Positions 25,499 to 33,639 of a DNA stretch of 64,000 bases are shown here, one piece after another (position 1 is the stretch's first letter; each line of letters begins with the position of its first letter). A program made the position numbers and the translations under genes. Where the stretch lies: assembly GCA_036505635.1 (NCBI GenBank), contig DASXTC010000045.1:62001-126000 (forward strand). Direction: 5' to 3'. A model generated the notes under the pieces. That model was given only the letters and a program-made list of their open reading frames with translations, had not been told where the DNA came from and ran no database searches. This DNA comes from DASXTC01 sp036505635 (GTDB lineage: Bacteria; Acidobacteriota; Polarisedimenticolia; JACPZX01; DASXTC01).

Positions 25499-27045
25499 TG
25501 CTCGCGGCAATCTTCGCACTGGCGGTCGTGTCGGGTCCGGCCCCCGCTGCGGCTGGGCAGATTCCCCCCGCCACCCACGCCGATTCCTACTACAGCTACT
25601 GTCTGGCCCGTCAGGCCTGGTCCCGGCAGGACTACGTCGAAGCGCTCAGGCAGATGCAGGCCGCGGTCGAGACGGACCCCAGCGCGGCCGACCTGATGCT
25701 CGATCTCGCGCGCCTCCACCTCGAGCTGAACCAGTACGAGGACGCCGCCGCGAGCGCCCGGCGCGCGGTCGGCCTGAACCCCGGTTCGGCGGCCGCGCAT
25801 CGAATGCTGGGAGACGCCCTGCTCGTGCTGGTCCAGCGGGAGGGCTCGGAGCCTGGCCTGGCGCAGGAGGCCGTCGAAGCCTACCAGCAAGCCGTGCGTC
25901 TCGATCCCACCGACGCCGATGCCCACCTGAGCCTTGCGAGGCTGCTGATCACGCGCGGAGCCTACGCGCAGGCTCTCGACGCGCTCCGGAAGCACCTCGA
26001 TCTGGCGCCACACTCCGTCGACGGCATCTATCTGGCGGCCCACGCCCTCGCGAGGCTCAATCGGTTCGAGGAAGCGGAGTCGCTGCTGCGCGCCGCGATC
26101 GCCGGCCTTCCCCAGGACGCCTCGCTCCACATCGCGCTCATGGAGATCTGTGAGTCGGCGGGCAAGCTCGACGAGGCGGCGGAAGTGGGCCACTCCATGC
26201 TCGAGAGGAACCTGGAGCCCATCCGGGCCAACTTCGCGCTCGCGCGTCTGAGCCAGAGGCGGGGCAGGCACGGGGAGGCGTTCGATTACTTCGGCCGTGT
26301 CGCCGCATTGATGGAGCAGGAGCCGGCCCTCTTCTCCGACGGTGACCGCGCGGAGATCCAGGTGCGCATGATCCATGAGCTGATGGACGCGGGCCGCGTC
26401 CCGGAGGCGCAGTCGCTCGCGCAGGCCGGTGGCAAGCGTTTCGCGGAGGACGTCCGGTTTGTCCTGCGGGAGGGGGAGGCCCTCCTGCTGCAGGGCCGGA
26501 CCGCGCAAGCCGAGGAGCTCTTCCGCCGGCAGATCCCCGCGAGCGCTCCTGACGCCAGGGGCGGCCTCCAGATCTCCGACACCTACCTGTCGGCCGGCGC
26601 GAGGCGCGAGCGGGCCGGGCAGTTCAAGGAAGCCGAGTCCCTGCTGAAAGCCGCGATCGACTGGAACTCCCGCAGCGCCTCGGCGCTCAACTACCTCGGC
26701 TACATGCTCGCCGACCGTGGCGCCCGCCTCGACGAGGCGATCGGATACATCCGCCGCGCGCTCGAGATCGATCCCGCCAACGGGGCCTTCCTCGACAGCC
26801 TCGGGTGGGCCTACTTCAAGATGGGAGAGTATGGCCGGGCCGAGCAGTACCTCGGCGACGCCCTCGCCGCATTGGAGCAGGAGCCCGCCATCTACGATCA
26901 CCTCGGCGATCTCTATCTGGCCACCGGCCGGAGGGACGAGGCGATCGAAGCCTGGCGCAAGGCGCTGCACCACGGAGCCGAGAACGCCGACGCCATCCGC
27001 GCGAAGCTGGGAGCGGACGCCCAGCCCCCCACAACGAGACACTGA
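25498..27045 (+). CDS. Exported tetratricopeptide-repeat protein
   Basis: About 515 residues; a signal peptide (1-22) is followed by roughly ten TPR units covering most of the chain (for example AADLMLDLARLHLELNQYED, DADAHLSLARLLITRGAYAQ, GAFLDSLGWAYFKMGEYGRA, AIYDHLGDLYLATGRRDEA). TPR proteins of this kind are periplasmic or lipid-linked scaffolds. The ATG at 25498 shares one base with the upstream stop; a GTG at 25495 is an equal alternative. Last gene of the operon that begins at 20758. No binding partner can be named. Confidence 0.88.
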   Translation: MLAAIFALAVVSGPAPAAAGQIPPATHADSYYSYCLARQAWSRQDYVEALRQMQAAVETDPSAADLMLDLARLHLELNQYEDAAASARRAVGLNPGSAAAHRMLGDALLVLVQREGSEPGLAQEAVEAYQQAVRLDPTDADAHLSLARLLITRGAYAQALDALRKHLDLAPHSVDGIYLAAHALARLNRFEEAESLLRAAIAGLPQDASLHIALMEICESAGKLDEAAEVGHSMLERNLEPIRANFALARLSQRRGRHGEAFDYFGRVAALMEQEPALFSDGDRAEIQVRMIHELMDAGRVPEAQSLAQAGGKRFAEDVRFVLREGEALLLQGRTAQAEELFRRQIPASAPDARGGLQISDTYLSAGARRERAGQFKEAESLLKAAIDWNSRSASALNYLGYMLADRGARLDEAIGYIRRALEIDPANGAFLDSLGWAYFKMGEYGRAEQYLGDALAALEQEPAIYDHLGDLYLATGRRDEAIEAWRKALHHGAENADAIRAKLGADAQPPTTRH

Positions 27046-27147
27046 CTCGTCCTCCAACCCCCTTGCCGACTTGACCCTCATGGTATCGTCACGGGCCGGG
27101 TGCCGGTGTCGCTGCCCGGCCGCGTTCCGTGTCGGCGGATTGATCTG

Positions 27148-28122
27148 ATGCAGAGACTCGAAGTCTCCTCGTTCGCGAAGGTCAACCTCGGGCTCAAGGT
27201 GCTGGGCTGCCGGGCGGACGGGTATCACGAGGTCCGGACGGTCCTCCAGACCATCGACCTCGCGGACCACCTGAGCTTCGAGCAGGCGCCGGAACTCTCG
27301 ATGCGCGTCGAGGGGACCTATCGAGTCGCCGGCGACGAGTCCAACCTCGTGATGCGGGCGGCGCGAGCGCTCTCGGAGCGATTCCCCGGACACGGAGCCA
27401 GGATCCTCCTGCGCAAGTCAATCCCGCCGGGGGCGGGGCTCGGTGGAGGCAGCAGCAATGCCGCCGCCACACTGCTCGCCCTGGGACGTCTCTGGGGGCT
27501 CGACGCGGACCCGGGCCTTCTGTACGCGCTGGCGCGCGGTCTGGGCTCGGATGTGCCCTTCTTTCTCTACGGTGGCACCTGCCTCGGTCTGGGGCGGGGG
27601 GACGAGATCTTCCCTCTGCCGGACCCGCCCGAGCGGAGCCTCATCGTGGCCTGGCCCGGTGTGGAGCTCTCCACGGCCGCCGTCTACGCGGGCCTGCCTT
27701 TGGCGTTGACAAGCAGGCGGATCCTTTCTAGTATGAAGGGCTTCCTGCCGGGCACCCCGGTTCGCGCCAGCCGGGATGAGGCGATGTCGCCGGCCGGGGG
27801 TCCGGCCGGTGCGGGTCCGGCGGCGATGGAGTCCCCCGGTGGCGGGAACCCCTCGCCGCCCGCAGTGGAAAACGACCTCGAGGAGACCGCGTTCGGGATG
27901 CTGCCGGCACTCCGGCGGCTGAAGGATCGGCTGGTCGACTCGGGGGCGGTGGCGGCCGCGATGAGCGGCAGCGGGTCGGCGGTCTTCGGGATGTTCCCTT
28001 CATCAAAGGGGATCGACAAATTGGCCGGATCGCTGGCGACGGGCGAGACGGTGACCTTCGTGTGCCGAACCCTTTCGAGGGATGCCTATCGCGTGAAGCT
28101 GTTCCAACGCACGCCTGTTTGA
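27148..28122 (+). CDS. ispE: 4-diphosphocytidyl-2-C-methyl-D-erythritol kinase
   Basis: GHMP kinase of the non-mevalonate (MEP) isoprenoid pathway, phosphorylating CDP-ME at the 2-hydroxyl. 324 residues with the N-terminal FAKVNLGLKVLGCRADGYHE, the ATP loop PPGAGLGGGSSNAAA, DVPFFLYGG and the C-terminal AAMSGSGSAVFG. Between about residues 200 and 240 there is an Ala/Gly/Pro-rich insertion (about 35 residues) not typical of the family, probably a surface loop. ATG at 27148; the frame is open upstream but conservation starts here. A prenyl-diphosphate synthase at 63326 uses the pathway's product. Confidence 0.94.
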   Translation: MQRLEVSSFAKVNLGLKVLGCRADGYHEVRTVLQTIDLADHLSFEQAPELSMRVEGTYRVAGDESNLVMRAARALSERFPGHGARILLRKSIPPGAGLGGGSSNAAATLLALGRLWGLDADPGLLYALARGLGSDVPFFLYGGTCLGLGRGDEIFPLPDPPERSLIVAWPGVELSTAAVYAGLPLALTSRRILSSMKGFLPGTPVRASRDEAMSPAGGPAGAGPAAMESPGGGNPSPPAVENDLEETAFGMLPALRRLKDRLVDSGAVAAAMSGSGSAVFGMFPSSKGIDKLAGSLATGETVTFVCRTLSRDAYRVKLFQRTPV

Positions 28123-28191
28123 CGTAGCTCAGACACGCCGGCGCGCCCGCAAACCCGGGCGCATGCGACCCTGGATGGAGGAGCGCAGCCC

Positions 28192-28524
28192 ATGGAAGTC
28201 ACCGACGTCAGAGTGTTTCCGGTGGAAGAGGAGAAGCTCAAGGCCTTCGTCTCCATCATCTTTGATGACTGCTTTGTTGTCAGCGACATCAAGATCATCA
28301 ACGGGAACAATGGGCTGTTCATCTCGATGCCGAGCAAGAAGCGCAAGAACGGGACTTTCAGGGACATCGCGCACCCTCTGAACAACGAGACTCGCAAGAT
28401 GATCGAGGAGCGCATCCTCGCCAGGTATCATGAGGTCCTCTCGGCCCCGCGTGACCTGGTGGCCGAAGGCAGCGAGGAGCACCTGCGCGCATCGGAGTCG
28501 ACATCGGATATCTTCGGCGTTTGA
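28192..28524 (+). CDS. spoVG: SpoVG family RNA/DNA-binding regulator
   Basis: 110 residues with the SpoVG core: VTDVRVFPV, KAFVSIIFDDCFVVSDIKII, NGLFISMPSKK and DIAHPLNNETRKMIE. SpoVG proteins are small nucleic-acid-binding regulators found also in non-sporulating bacteria. The ATG at 28192 follows GGAGGAG. It lies just upstream of tRNA-Gln and prs, a neighbourhood found in several phyla. Confidence 0.95.
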   Translation: MEVTDVRVFPVEEEKLKAFVSIIFDDCFVVSDIKIINGNNGLFISMPSKKRKNGTFRDIAHPLNNETRKMIEERILARYHEVLSAPRDLVAEGSEEHLRASESTSDIFGV

Positions 28525-28562
28525 GGAGGGATCGGGCGCGGCCCCGGCGTCTCGCGAGGTGA

Positions 28563-28637
28563 TGGGGCGTCGTCAAGTGGTAAGACACTGGATTTTGGTT
28601 CCAGCATCCGGAGGTTCGAATCCTCCCGCCCCAGCCA
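28563..28637 (+). tRNA. tRNA-Gln (anticodon TTG), CCA encoded
   Basis: Acceptor stem TGGGGCG/CGCCCCA, D-arm with GTCAAGTGGTAAGAC, anticodon stem CTGGA/TCCAG enclosing TTTTGGT (anticodon TTG), T-arm GGAGGTTCGAATCCTCC, discriminator G and encoded CCA at 28635-28637. A substrate of MnmA (s2U34), whose gene is at 2749. Confidence 0.96.
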
Positions 28638-28702
28638 TCACGCCGGAGAAGCGGACCTGACGCCGGCTACCGGGTGGTGCGGGCCTGAAGCGGCGAGAGC
28701 AC

Positions 28703-29656
28703 ATGAAGAAGGTCGTCGATCGGGACATCAAGATTTTCTCGGGCAGCGCCAACAGGCAGCTCGCCGGGGCGATCTGCGCCTTCCTCGATCTGCCCGAGGG
28801 GCAGATCACGCTGAAGCGCTTTTCGGACGGGGAGACCTATTGCCAGGTGACGGAGAACGTGCGCGGCACCGACGTGTTCATCATCCAGCCGACCTGCCCG
28901 CCCGTCAACGAGCACCTCATGGAGCTGCTCGTGATGATCGACGCATTCAAGCGGGCGTCGGCCGACAGGATCACGGCGGTCATCCCGTACTACGGCTACG
29001 CACGGCAGGACCGCAAGGACAAGCCTCGCGTCCCGATCTCCGCCAAGCTGGTGGCCGATCTCATCTCGGCAGCCGGCGCCGACCGGATCCTCGCGGTGGA
29101 CCTGCACGCGCCCGCCATCCAGGGCTTCTTCGACATCCCCGTGGATCACCTGTTCGCCGCGCCGGTCTTCGTGAGCTACTTCGAGAAGATGAAGATCTCC
29201 GATCTCGTCATCGTCTCGCCCGATGCGGGCGGGGTGGAGCGAGCCCGCGCCTTCGCCAAACGGCTGCGGGCGACGCTGGCCATCGTGGACAAGAGGCGTG
29301 ACGAGTCCGGTGTGGCCCAGTTGATGCACCTCATCGGCGAGGTCGAGGGGATGAACTGTCTCATCGTGGACGACATCGTCGACACGGCCACCACGCTCTC
29401 CGAGACCGCCGCGGCCCTGCACAAGGGGGGCGCGAAGAACATCTATGCGTGCTTCTCGCACGGCGTTCTGTCGGGCGCGGCGGTCGAGAAGCTGGCGCAG
29501 TCGAACCTCGCGAAGACCCTCGTCACCAACACCATTCCGATCCACCCGGAGGCCGCCCGGAAGGCGCGCATCGAGGTCCTCTCGGTGGCCGAGCTCCTGG
29601 GCGAGGCGCTACTCCGCATCCACAACAACTCATCGGTGAGCAGTCTTTTCATCTAG
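28703..29656 (+). CDS. prs: Ribose-phosphate pyrophosphokinase
   Basis: Forms PRPP from ribose 5-phosphate and ATP for nucleotide, His and Trp synthesis. 317 residues. IKIFSGSANRQLA opens the fold, followed by the flexible-loop region YYGYARQDRKDKPR, the catalytic His in VDLHAPAIQGFF, and the PRPP-binding loop LIVDDIVDTATTL (about 215-227). ATG at 28703; next gene begins 17 bases downstream, so co-transcription with rplY and pth is likely. Confidence 0.97.
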   Translation: MKKVVDRDIKIFSGSANRQLAGAICAFLDLPEGQITLKRFSDGETYCQVTENVRGTDVFIIQPTCPPVNEHLMELLVMIDAFKRASADRITAVIPYYGYARQDRKDKPRVPISAKLVADLISAAGADRILAVDLHAPAIQGFFDIPVDHLFAAPVFVSYFEKMKISDLVIVSPDAGGVERARAFAKRLRATLAIVDKRRDESGVAQLMHLIGEVEGMNCLIVDDIVDTATTLSETAAALHKGGAKNIYACFSHGVLSGAAVEKLAQSNLAKTLVTNTIPIHPEAARKARIEVLSVAELLGEALLRIHNNSSVSSLFI

Positions 29657-29673
29657 AGATTCGAGGACACAAC

Positions 29674-30423
29674 GTGCTCAAGGAAATCATCGTCGAGGCC
29701 GAGAAACGAACGGACATGGGAAAGAACGCGTCACGCCGGCTGCGCCGATCGGGCCGGGTGCCCGTGGTGCTTTACGGTGGCGACGGGGGGACCATCCCCA
29801 TGGTGGTGGACCCGAAGAGCATCATGGCGATCCTGCACTCTGAGTCGGGGGGGAACACGCTCTTCGGCCTGAAGGTCGCCCCCGGGGGGCTCCTGCCTGG
29901 ACGCGTGATCATCAAGGCGCATCAGACCGACCCGATCACGGACAACCTGGTCCACGTGGACGTCATGCGGATCGCGATGGACCGTGCGATCCGCGTCTCG
30001 GTGATGATTCACACGGTGGGCGTGGCGCGCGGCGTGAAGCTGCAGGGCGGGATCCTGGACCATCCCCTGCGCGAGGTGGAGGTCGAGTGCCTCCCCGCCG
30101 ACATCCCCGAGAAGATCGATGTCGACATCACGGAGCTCGACCTGGGCAAGAGCTATCGCGTGTCGGATCTGAAGGCCCCCGCCGGCGTGAAGGTGCTCAC
30201 CGATCCCAACATGCCGATGGTTGCCGTCGTGGCGCCGACCATCGAGAAGGTCGTGGCCCCCGTTGTCGAGGGCGCGGTCCCCGTGGAGGCTCCTGCCGAG
30301 CCCGAGGTCATCAAGAAGGGGAAGGCCGAGACCGACGAAGAGGGCGAGGCGTCCCCGGAGAAGAAGGCCCCCGAGAAGAAGGCTCCGGAGAAGGGCGGCA
30401 AGGCCGACAAGGAGAAGAAGTAG
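29674..30423 (+). CDS. rplY: 50S ribosomal protein L25 (CTC form)
   Basis: Binds 5S rRNA. 249 residues: the N-terminal L25 beta-barrel (residues 1-95, IIVEAEKRTDMGKNASRRLR), the TL5/CTC C-terminal domain (about 96-185, ending at GVKVLTDPNMPMVAVV) and an acidic/lysine-rich tail with repeats of PEKKA (EASPEKKAPEKKAPEKGG). GTG at 29674 after GAGGACAC; the open frame upstream runs inside prs and is not used. Its usual partner pth follows directly. Confidence 0.94.
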   Translation: MLKEIIVEAEKRTDMGKNASRRLRRSGRVPVVLYGGDGGTIPMVVDPKSIMAILHSESGGNTLFGLKVAPGGLLPGRVIIKAHQTDPITDNLVHVDVMRIAMDRAIRVSVMIHTVGVARGVKLQGGILDHPLREVEVECLPADIPEKIDVDITELDLGKSYRVSDLKAPAGVKVLTDPNMPMVAVVAPTIEKVVAPVVEGAVPVEAPAEPEVIKKGKAETDEEGEASPEKKAPEKKAPEKGGKADKEKK

Positions 30424-30445
30424 CTACGCGGGTGGATGGAGTCAG

Positions 30446-31027
30446 GTGCCGGTCAGGATGCTCGTGGGGCTCGGGAACCCGGGACCGCGCTACCGCAGGA
30501 CCCGGCACAACGTCGGGTTCATGGTTGCCGAGGAGTTGCTCGAGCGCGCCCGGTGCGGCGCGGAACGGATGCAGGACGAGGCGCTCGTCGCGCCAATACT
30601 GGTCGGCGAGTCCGAGGTCCTCGTGGTGCGGCCCCAGACCTTTATGAACGTCTCGGGCGTCTCGGTCGGGGCGGCCGCGCGGCGGCGCGGGATCGAGGCC
30701 TCGGAGATCCTGATGGTCTATGATGACGCCGACCTGCCGGTAGGCGCCATCCGCGTTCGAGCCGCCGGGAGCCCTGCGGGGCACCGAGGCGTGTTGTCGA
30801 TCACGCAGGTGATGGGCACCAGGGAGATCCCTCGCGTCCGGCTCGGGATCGGCAAGGACTCGGGGGACCTGGCCGAACGGGTGCTCGCGCCCTTCACCAG
30901 GGCAGAGCTTCCGGTAGTGGAGCGAATGATCGAGGACGCCGCCGACGCCATCGAGGTGGCGATCCGCCAGGGGATCCCGGCGGCGATGAACTTGTACAAC
31001 CGGCGGGCCGTTCCCGCCGGCGAGTGA
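30446..31027 (+). CDS. pth: Peptidyl-tRNA hydrolase
   Basis: Releases tRNA from prematurely dropped peptidyl-tRNA. 193 residues with GLGNPGPRYRRTRHNVGF (catalytic His), RPQTFMNVSG (Asn), VYDDADLP (Asp) and GHRGVLSI. GTG at 30446 lies a few bases after GGAG; ATG at 30458 (MLVGLGNPG) is an alternative that keeps the whole fold. Follows rplY by 22 bases. Confidence 0.95.
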   Translation: MPVRMLVGLGNPGPRYRRTRHNVGFMVAEELLERARCGAERMQDEALVAPILVGESEVLVVRPQTFMNVSGVSVGAAARRRGIEASEILMVYDDADLPVGAIRVRAAGSPAGHRGVLSITQVMGTREIPRVRLGIGKDSGDLAERVLAPFTRAELPVVERMIEDAADAIEVAIRQGIPAAMNLYNRRAVPAGE

Positions 31028-31105
31028 TTCAAGAAGGACTCCTTGCCCCGACCGGAGCGCGGATTGGCCGGTTCACGGCGGGGCCACAGGCCATGAGGAG
31101 AGAGA

Positions 31106-31573
31106 GTGGCAAAACTCGAGACGCTTTACATCATACAGCCTAACCTCCCCGACGATCAGGTGGACGAGATCATCCGCACCTTCGAGGCGGTGATCACCGA
31201 CACCCGGGGAACCCTGATCAAGACCGACAAGTGGGGCAAGCGCAAGCTGGCGTACCGCCTCGCCAAGCATTGGGAGGGGTACTACGTCCTTTACGAGTAC
31301 GAAGGGGACGGAGCCACCCAGCGGGAGCTGGAGCGCCGGATGAAGATCCACGATCACGTCATCAGGTACCTCACCACCCGGGTGGACCCGCGGATGGCCG
31401 CCGAGCTGGTGCGACGCGCCGAGAGGGAGAAGCTGATGGGCGGCCGCCGCGACGAGAACGGCTGGGGAGAGGGACGCGATCGCGACCGTGACCGCGACGG
31501 CGACGACGATGGGGGGCGCAGGCACCGCCATGATCGACCGGACCGCAGGGGCGGCGAGGAGGGCAGACCATGA
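31106..31573 (+). CDS. rpsF: 30S ribosomal protein S6
   Basis: 155 residues; the S6 fold (LETLYIIQPNLPDDQVDEII, WGKRKLAYRLAKHWEGYYVL) covers residues 1-100 and is followed by a long charged tail rich in Arg/Asp pairs (DRDRDRDGDDDGG) and His. Such tails vary between phyla. GTG at 31106 follows GAGGAGAGAGA. Overlaps rpsR by four bases (ATGA); no ssb gene stands between them, unlike many bacteria. Confidence 0.95.
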   Translation: MAKLETLYIIQPNLPDDQVDEIIRTFEAVITDTRGTLIKTDKWGKRKLAYRLAKHWEGYYVLYEYEGDGATQRELERRMKIHDHVIRYLTTRVDPRMAAELVRRAEREKLMGGRRDENGWGEGRDRDRDRDGDDDGGRRHRHDRPDRRGGEEGRP

Positions 31574-31884
31574 GCGCGTTCAGGAAGGACTCCAGAGAGG
31601 GGGGCGGCGGGGGCCGGGGCGGCCGGGGGGGCGGCAAGGCGGGCGCCGGCGGTTTCGCCAAGAAGAAGTACCTGTTCCGCCGCAGGAAATTCTGCAAGTT
31701 CTGCGACGAAAAGGTCGAGGTGATCGACTACAAGGACGTGAGGCTCATGCAGAGCTTCACCCCGGAGCGCGGCAAGATCCTGCCGCGCCGCATCTCGGGC
31801 ACGTGCTCGATGCACCAGCGACGGCTCATGCGGGCCATCATGCGCGCGCGGCACGTCGCGCTCGTGCCATACACGACGGACTGA
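31570..31884 (+). CDS. rpsR: 30S ribosomal protein S18
   Basis: 104 residues. A Gly/Arg-rich N-terminal extension (about 1-33) precedes the conserved core RRRKFCKFCDEKVEVIDYKD, LMQSFTPERGKILPRRISGTC and RRLMRAIMRARHVALVPYT. The CxxC is retained (CKFC), the zinc-capable form of S18. Pairs with S6 on the platform of the small subunit and is coupled to rpsF. Confidence 0.97.
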   Translation: MSAFRKDSREGGGGGRGGRGGGKAGAGGFAKKKYLFRRRKFCKFCDEKVEVIDYKDVRLMQSFTPERGKILPRRISGTCSMHQRRLMRAIMRARHVALVPYTTD

Positions 31885-31905
31885 GACGGGGAGGAGCCGC
31901 GTATC

Positions 31906-32349
31906 ATGGAGCTGATACTGAGAGCCGAGGTCGAGAATCTGGGAAAACGGGGCGACGTGGTGAAGGTGGCCCCGGGTTACGGCCGCAACTTCCTTCTTCC
32001 CCGAGGGCTGGCCTACGAGTTCAGCCAGGCCAACGTCAAGCGGGTGGACAAGGAGAAGCGCACCCTTCAGGTCCGCCAGACCAAGGAGCGAGAGGAGGCG
32101 GCCGAGCTGGCGCGGCGCATCGCCGGCCTCTCCTGCACCATCGTCCGCAGGGTCGGTGAGAGCGACACGCTGTACGGCTCGGTCACCAACGCCGACGTCG
32201 CCGAGGCCCTCCACAAGGAGGGCTACTCGATCGACAAGAGGAAGATCCTCCTGGAGGAACCGATCAAGACCCTCGGGATCTACACGGTGCCGATCCGGAT
32301 CCACCCGGAGGTCACAGGGGAGTTGAAGGTCTGGGTCGTCAAGGAGTAG
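31906..32349 (+). CDS. rplI: 50S ribosomal protein L9
   Basis: 147 residues, full length, with the N-terminal 23S rRNA-binding motif (NLGKRGDVVKVAPGYGRNFL, PRGLAYEFS), the connecting helix (about 45-75) and the C-terminal domain (LYGSVTNADVAEAL, PIKTLGIYTVPIRIHPEV). ATG at 31906 with GGGGAGGAG upstream. Ends the rpsF-rpsR-rplI cluster. Confidence 0.97.
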   Translation: MELILRAEVENLGKRGDVVKVAPGYGRNFLLPRGLAYEFSQANVKRVDKEKRTLQVRQTKEREEAAELARRIAGLSCTIVRRVGESDTLYGSVTNADVAEALHKEGYSIDKRKILLEEPIKTLGIYTVPIRIHPEVTGELKVWVVKE

Positions 32350-32359
32350 GGAGGAGCCG

Positions 32360-32815
32360 ATGACCGAATCCCCCCGGATCGATCCGATGCGTGTGGCCAT
32401 TGGCTGCGTGCTGGCCTGGGCCGTGCCCGGGGCCGGGCATTTCTACCTGGGCCGGAGGGTCAAGGGTCTCCTGTTCCTGGGCATCATCCTGGCCACGTTC
32501 GTTGTGGGGCTCGCCTTCAACGGACGGGTCTATCTCGCCAACCCGGAGCAGCCGCTGTCATACCTTGCCACATTCGCCAACGTGGCGCTCGGCCCCCTCG
32601 ACATGATCGGCCGGCAGGTCTCGTATGACCGGTTGATCTACTTCTTTCCCCGCGAGTCGGATCGCACGCTGTACCAGGACATCCTCGACAAGACGCGCGC
32701 CAGGATCCTCTCGGTCACGCATGAGTACGGCACCACGTTCGTGTTGACCGCCGGGCTGATGAACATCCTGCTGATCCTCGATGCCTTCGATCTCGGCATC
32801 GGAAGGAAGACGTGA
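32360..32815 (+). CDS. Small multi-span membrane protein, unknown function
   Basis: 151 residues with a GAGHFYLGRRVKGLLFLGII motif at about 23-42, followed by a second span (about 40-57) and a C-terminal span (about 127-143). The G-x-GHFYLGR pattern is reminiscent of TM2-like and DUF6677-type membrane proteins; I recall such proteins in Acidobacteria but cannot verify this. ATG at 32360 after GGGAGGAG, ten bases after rplI; overlaps the next ORF by four bases. Confidence 0.7.
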   Translation: MTESPRIDPMRVAIGCVLAWAVPGAGHFYLGRRVKGLLFLGIILATFVVGLAFNGRVYLANPEQPLSYLATFANVALGPLDMIGRQVSYDRLIYFFPRESDRTLYQDILDKTRARILSVTHEYGTTFVLTAGLMNILLILDAFDLGIGRKT

Positions 32816-32994
32816 TGGAGAGCCACTTCCTCATCATGTGCCTGTTCTCCGGATTGGTCGGGACGTTTTTCGCCACGCTCACCCGCGACACGCTGCGCGA
32901 AGGCGCGAGGGCCGGCGCTCTGCTCGCCCTCACGATGGTGGGCGTCTCCCTGATCATCGCCTACGTCATGTACTTCCTGCCGCTGGGCGGCTGA
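32812..32994 (+). CDS. Small two-span membrane protein, unknown function
   Basis: 60 residues, MMESHFLIMCLFSGLVG at the start, with two hydrophobic helices (about 5-22 and 37-57) separated by a short charged loop (TRDTLREGAR). Start overlaps the stop of the preceding membrane-protein gene by four bases (ATGA) and the next gene starts three bases after its stop, so it is embedded in a coupled run. No family recognised. Confidence 0.7.
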   Translation: MMESHFLIMCLFSGLVGTFFATLTRDTLREGARAGALLALTMVGVSLIIAYVMYFLPLGG

Positions 32995-32997
32995 GGA

Positions 32998-33639
32998 TTG
33001 TTCGGCCCGGGGGCGCGCCTCTGGGGCCCGGTGATCGTCTACCTGGCGGCGATCTCCATCCTCTCGCATCAGCCGGCGCTGCGGCCTCCCGTCGGCGCGC
33101 CCGACTGGCTGATGCACATGCTCGAGTACGGTGGGCTCGGGGCGCTGGTGGGACGGGCGCTGTCGAGCTCGCCCTCGGGCCTTTCGAGATCGCGGGCGAT
33201 GTGGGGGGCCGCGGCCTGCGCCGCGTTCGGTCTCATCGACGAATGGCACCAGAGCTTCGTGCCGGGCCGGCACGCGGGACTGGAGGACGTCGCGGCCGAC
33301 GCCTTCGGGGCGACCGTGGCGCTTTCGGCCTGGATGCTCGCCTCGTGGCGGCGTAATCGGAGCCGGGCGACCGGCGCGGCTCTCATCGAGATCCGCATCT
33401 TCGGCCGGCAGGGGTGCCTCCTTTGCGAGGAGGCGGACCACGTGCTCCGGGAGGTCGCCGCGGAGTACCCTGTTCACCTCGAGACGCTCGATGTCGACGA
33501 GGATGAGGATCTGCGCCGCATGTACGGAGACGAGGTCCCGGTGGTGACCATCGACGGCCGGAAGCTATTCAAGCTGCGCGTCGACCCGGTCAGGCTGCGG
33601 CGCGTGCTCGATTCAGTGGCACGGAGGAGGACTTCATGA
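32998..33639 (+). CDS. VanZ-like membrane domain fused to a glutaredoxin-like domain
   Basis: 213 residues in one uninterrupted frame. Residues 1-118 are VanZ-like: three to four spans with HMLEYGGLGALVGRAL (about 40-54) and the signature DEWHQSFVPGR (81-91). Residues 130-213 are a glutaredoxin/thioredoxin-like domain: IRIFGRQGCLLCEEAD with a CxxC at 140 and 143, LDVDEDEDLRRMYGDEVPVVTIDG (cis-Pro in EVPVV). The redox domain would lie on the cytoplasmic side if the C-terminus is inside. Likely TTG start at 32998. VanZ proteins are linked to glycopeptide tolerance in some bacteria, but here the role is unknown. Overlaps the next gene by four bases. Confidence 0.82.
   Translation: MFGPGARLWGPVIVYLAAISILSHQPALRPPVGAPDWLMHMLEYGGLGALVGRALSSSPSGLSRSRAMWGAAACAAFGLIDEWHQSFVPGRHAGLEDVAADAFGATVALSAWMLASWRRNRSRATGAALIEIRIFGRQGCLLCEEADHVLREVAAEYPVHLETLDVDEDEDLRRMYGDEVPVVTIDGRKLFKLRVDPVRLRRVLDSVARRRTS

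Noticed and set aside
27071..27099. TTGACC as a possible promoter for ispE
   Set aside because: No -10-like sequence at 16-18 bases; the bases there are GGGCCGGG-like.
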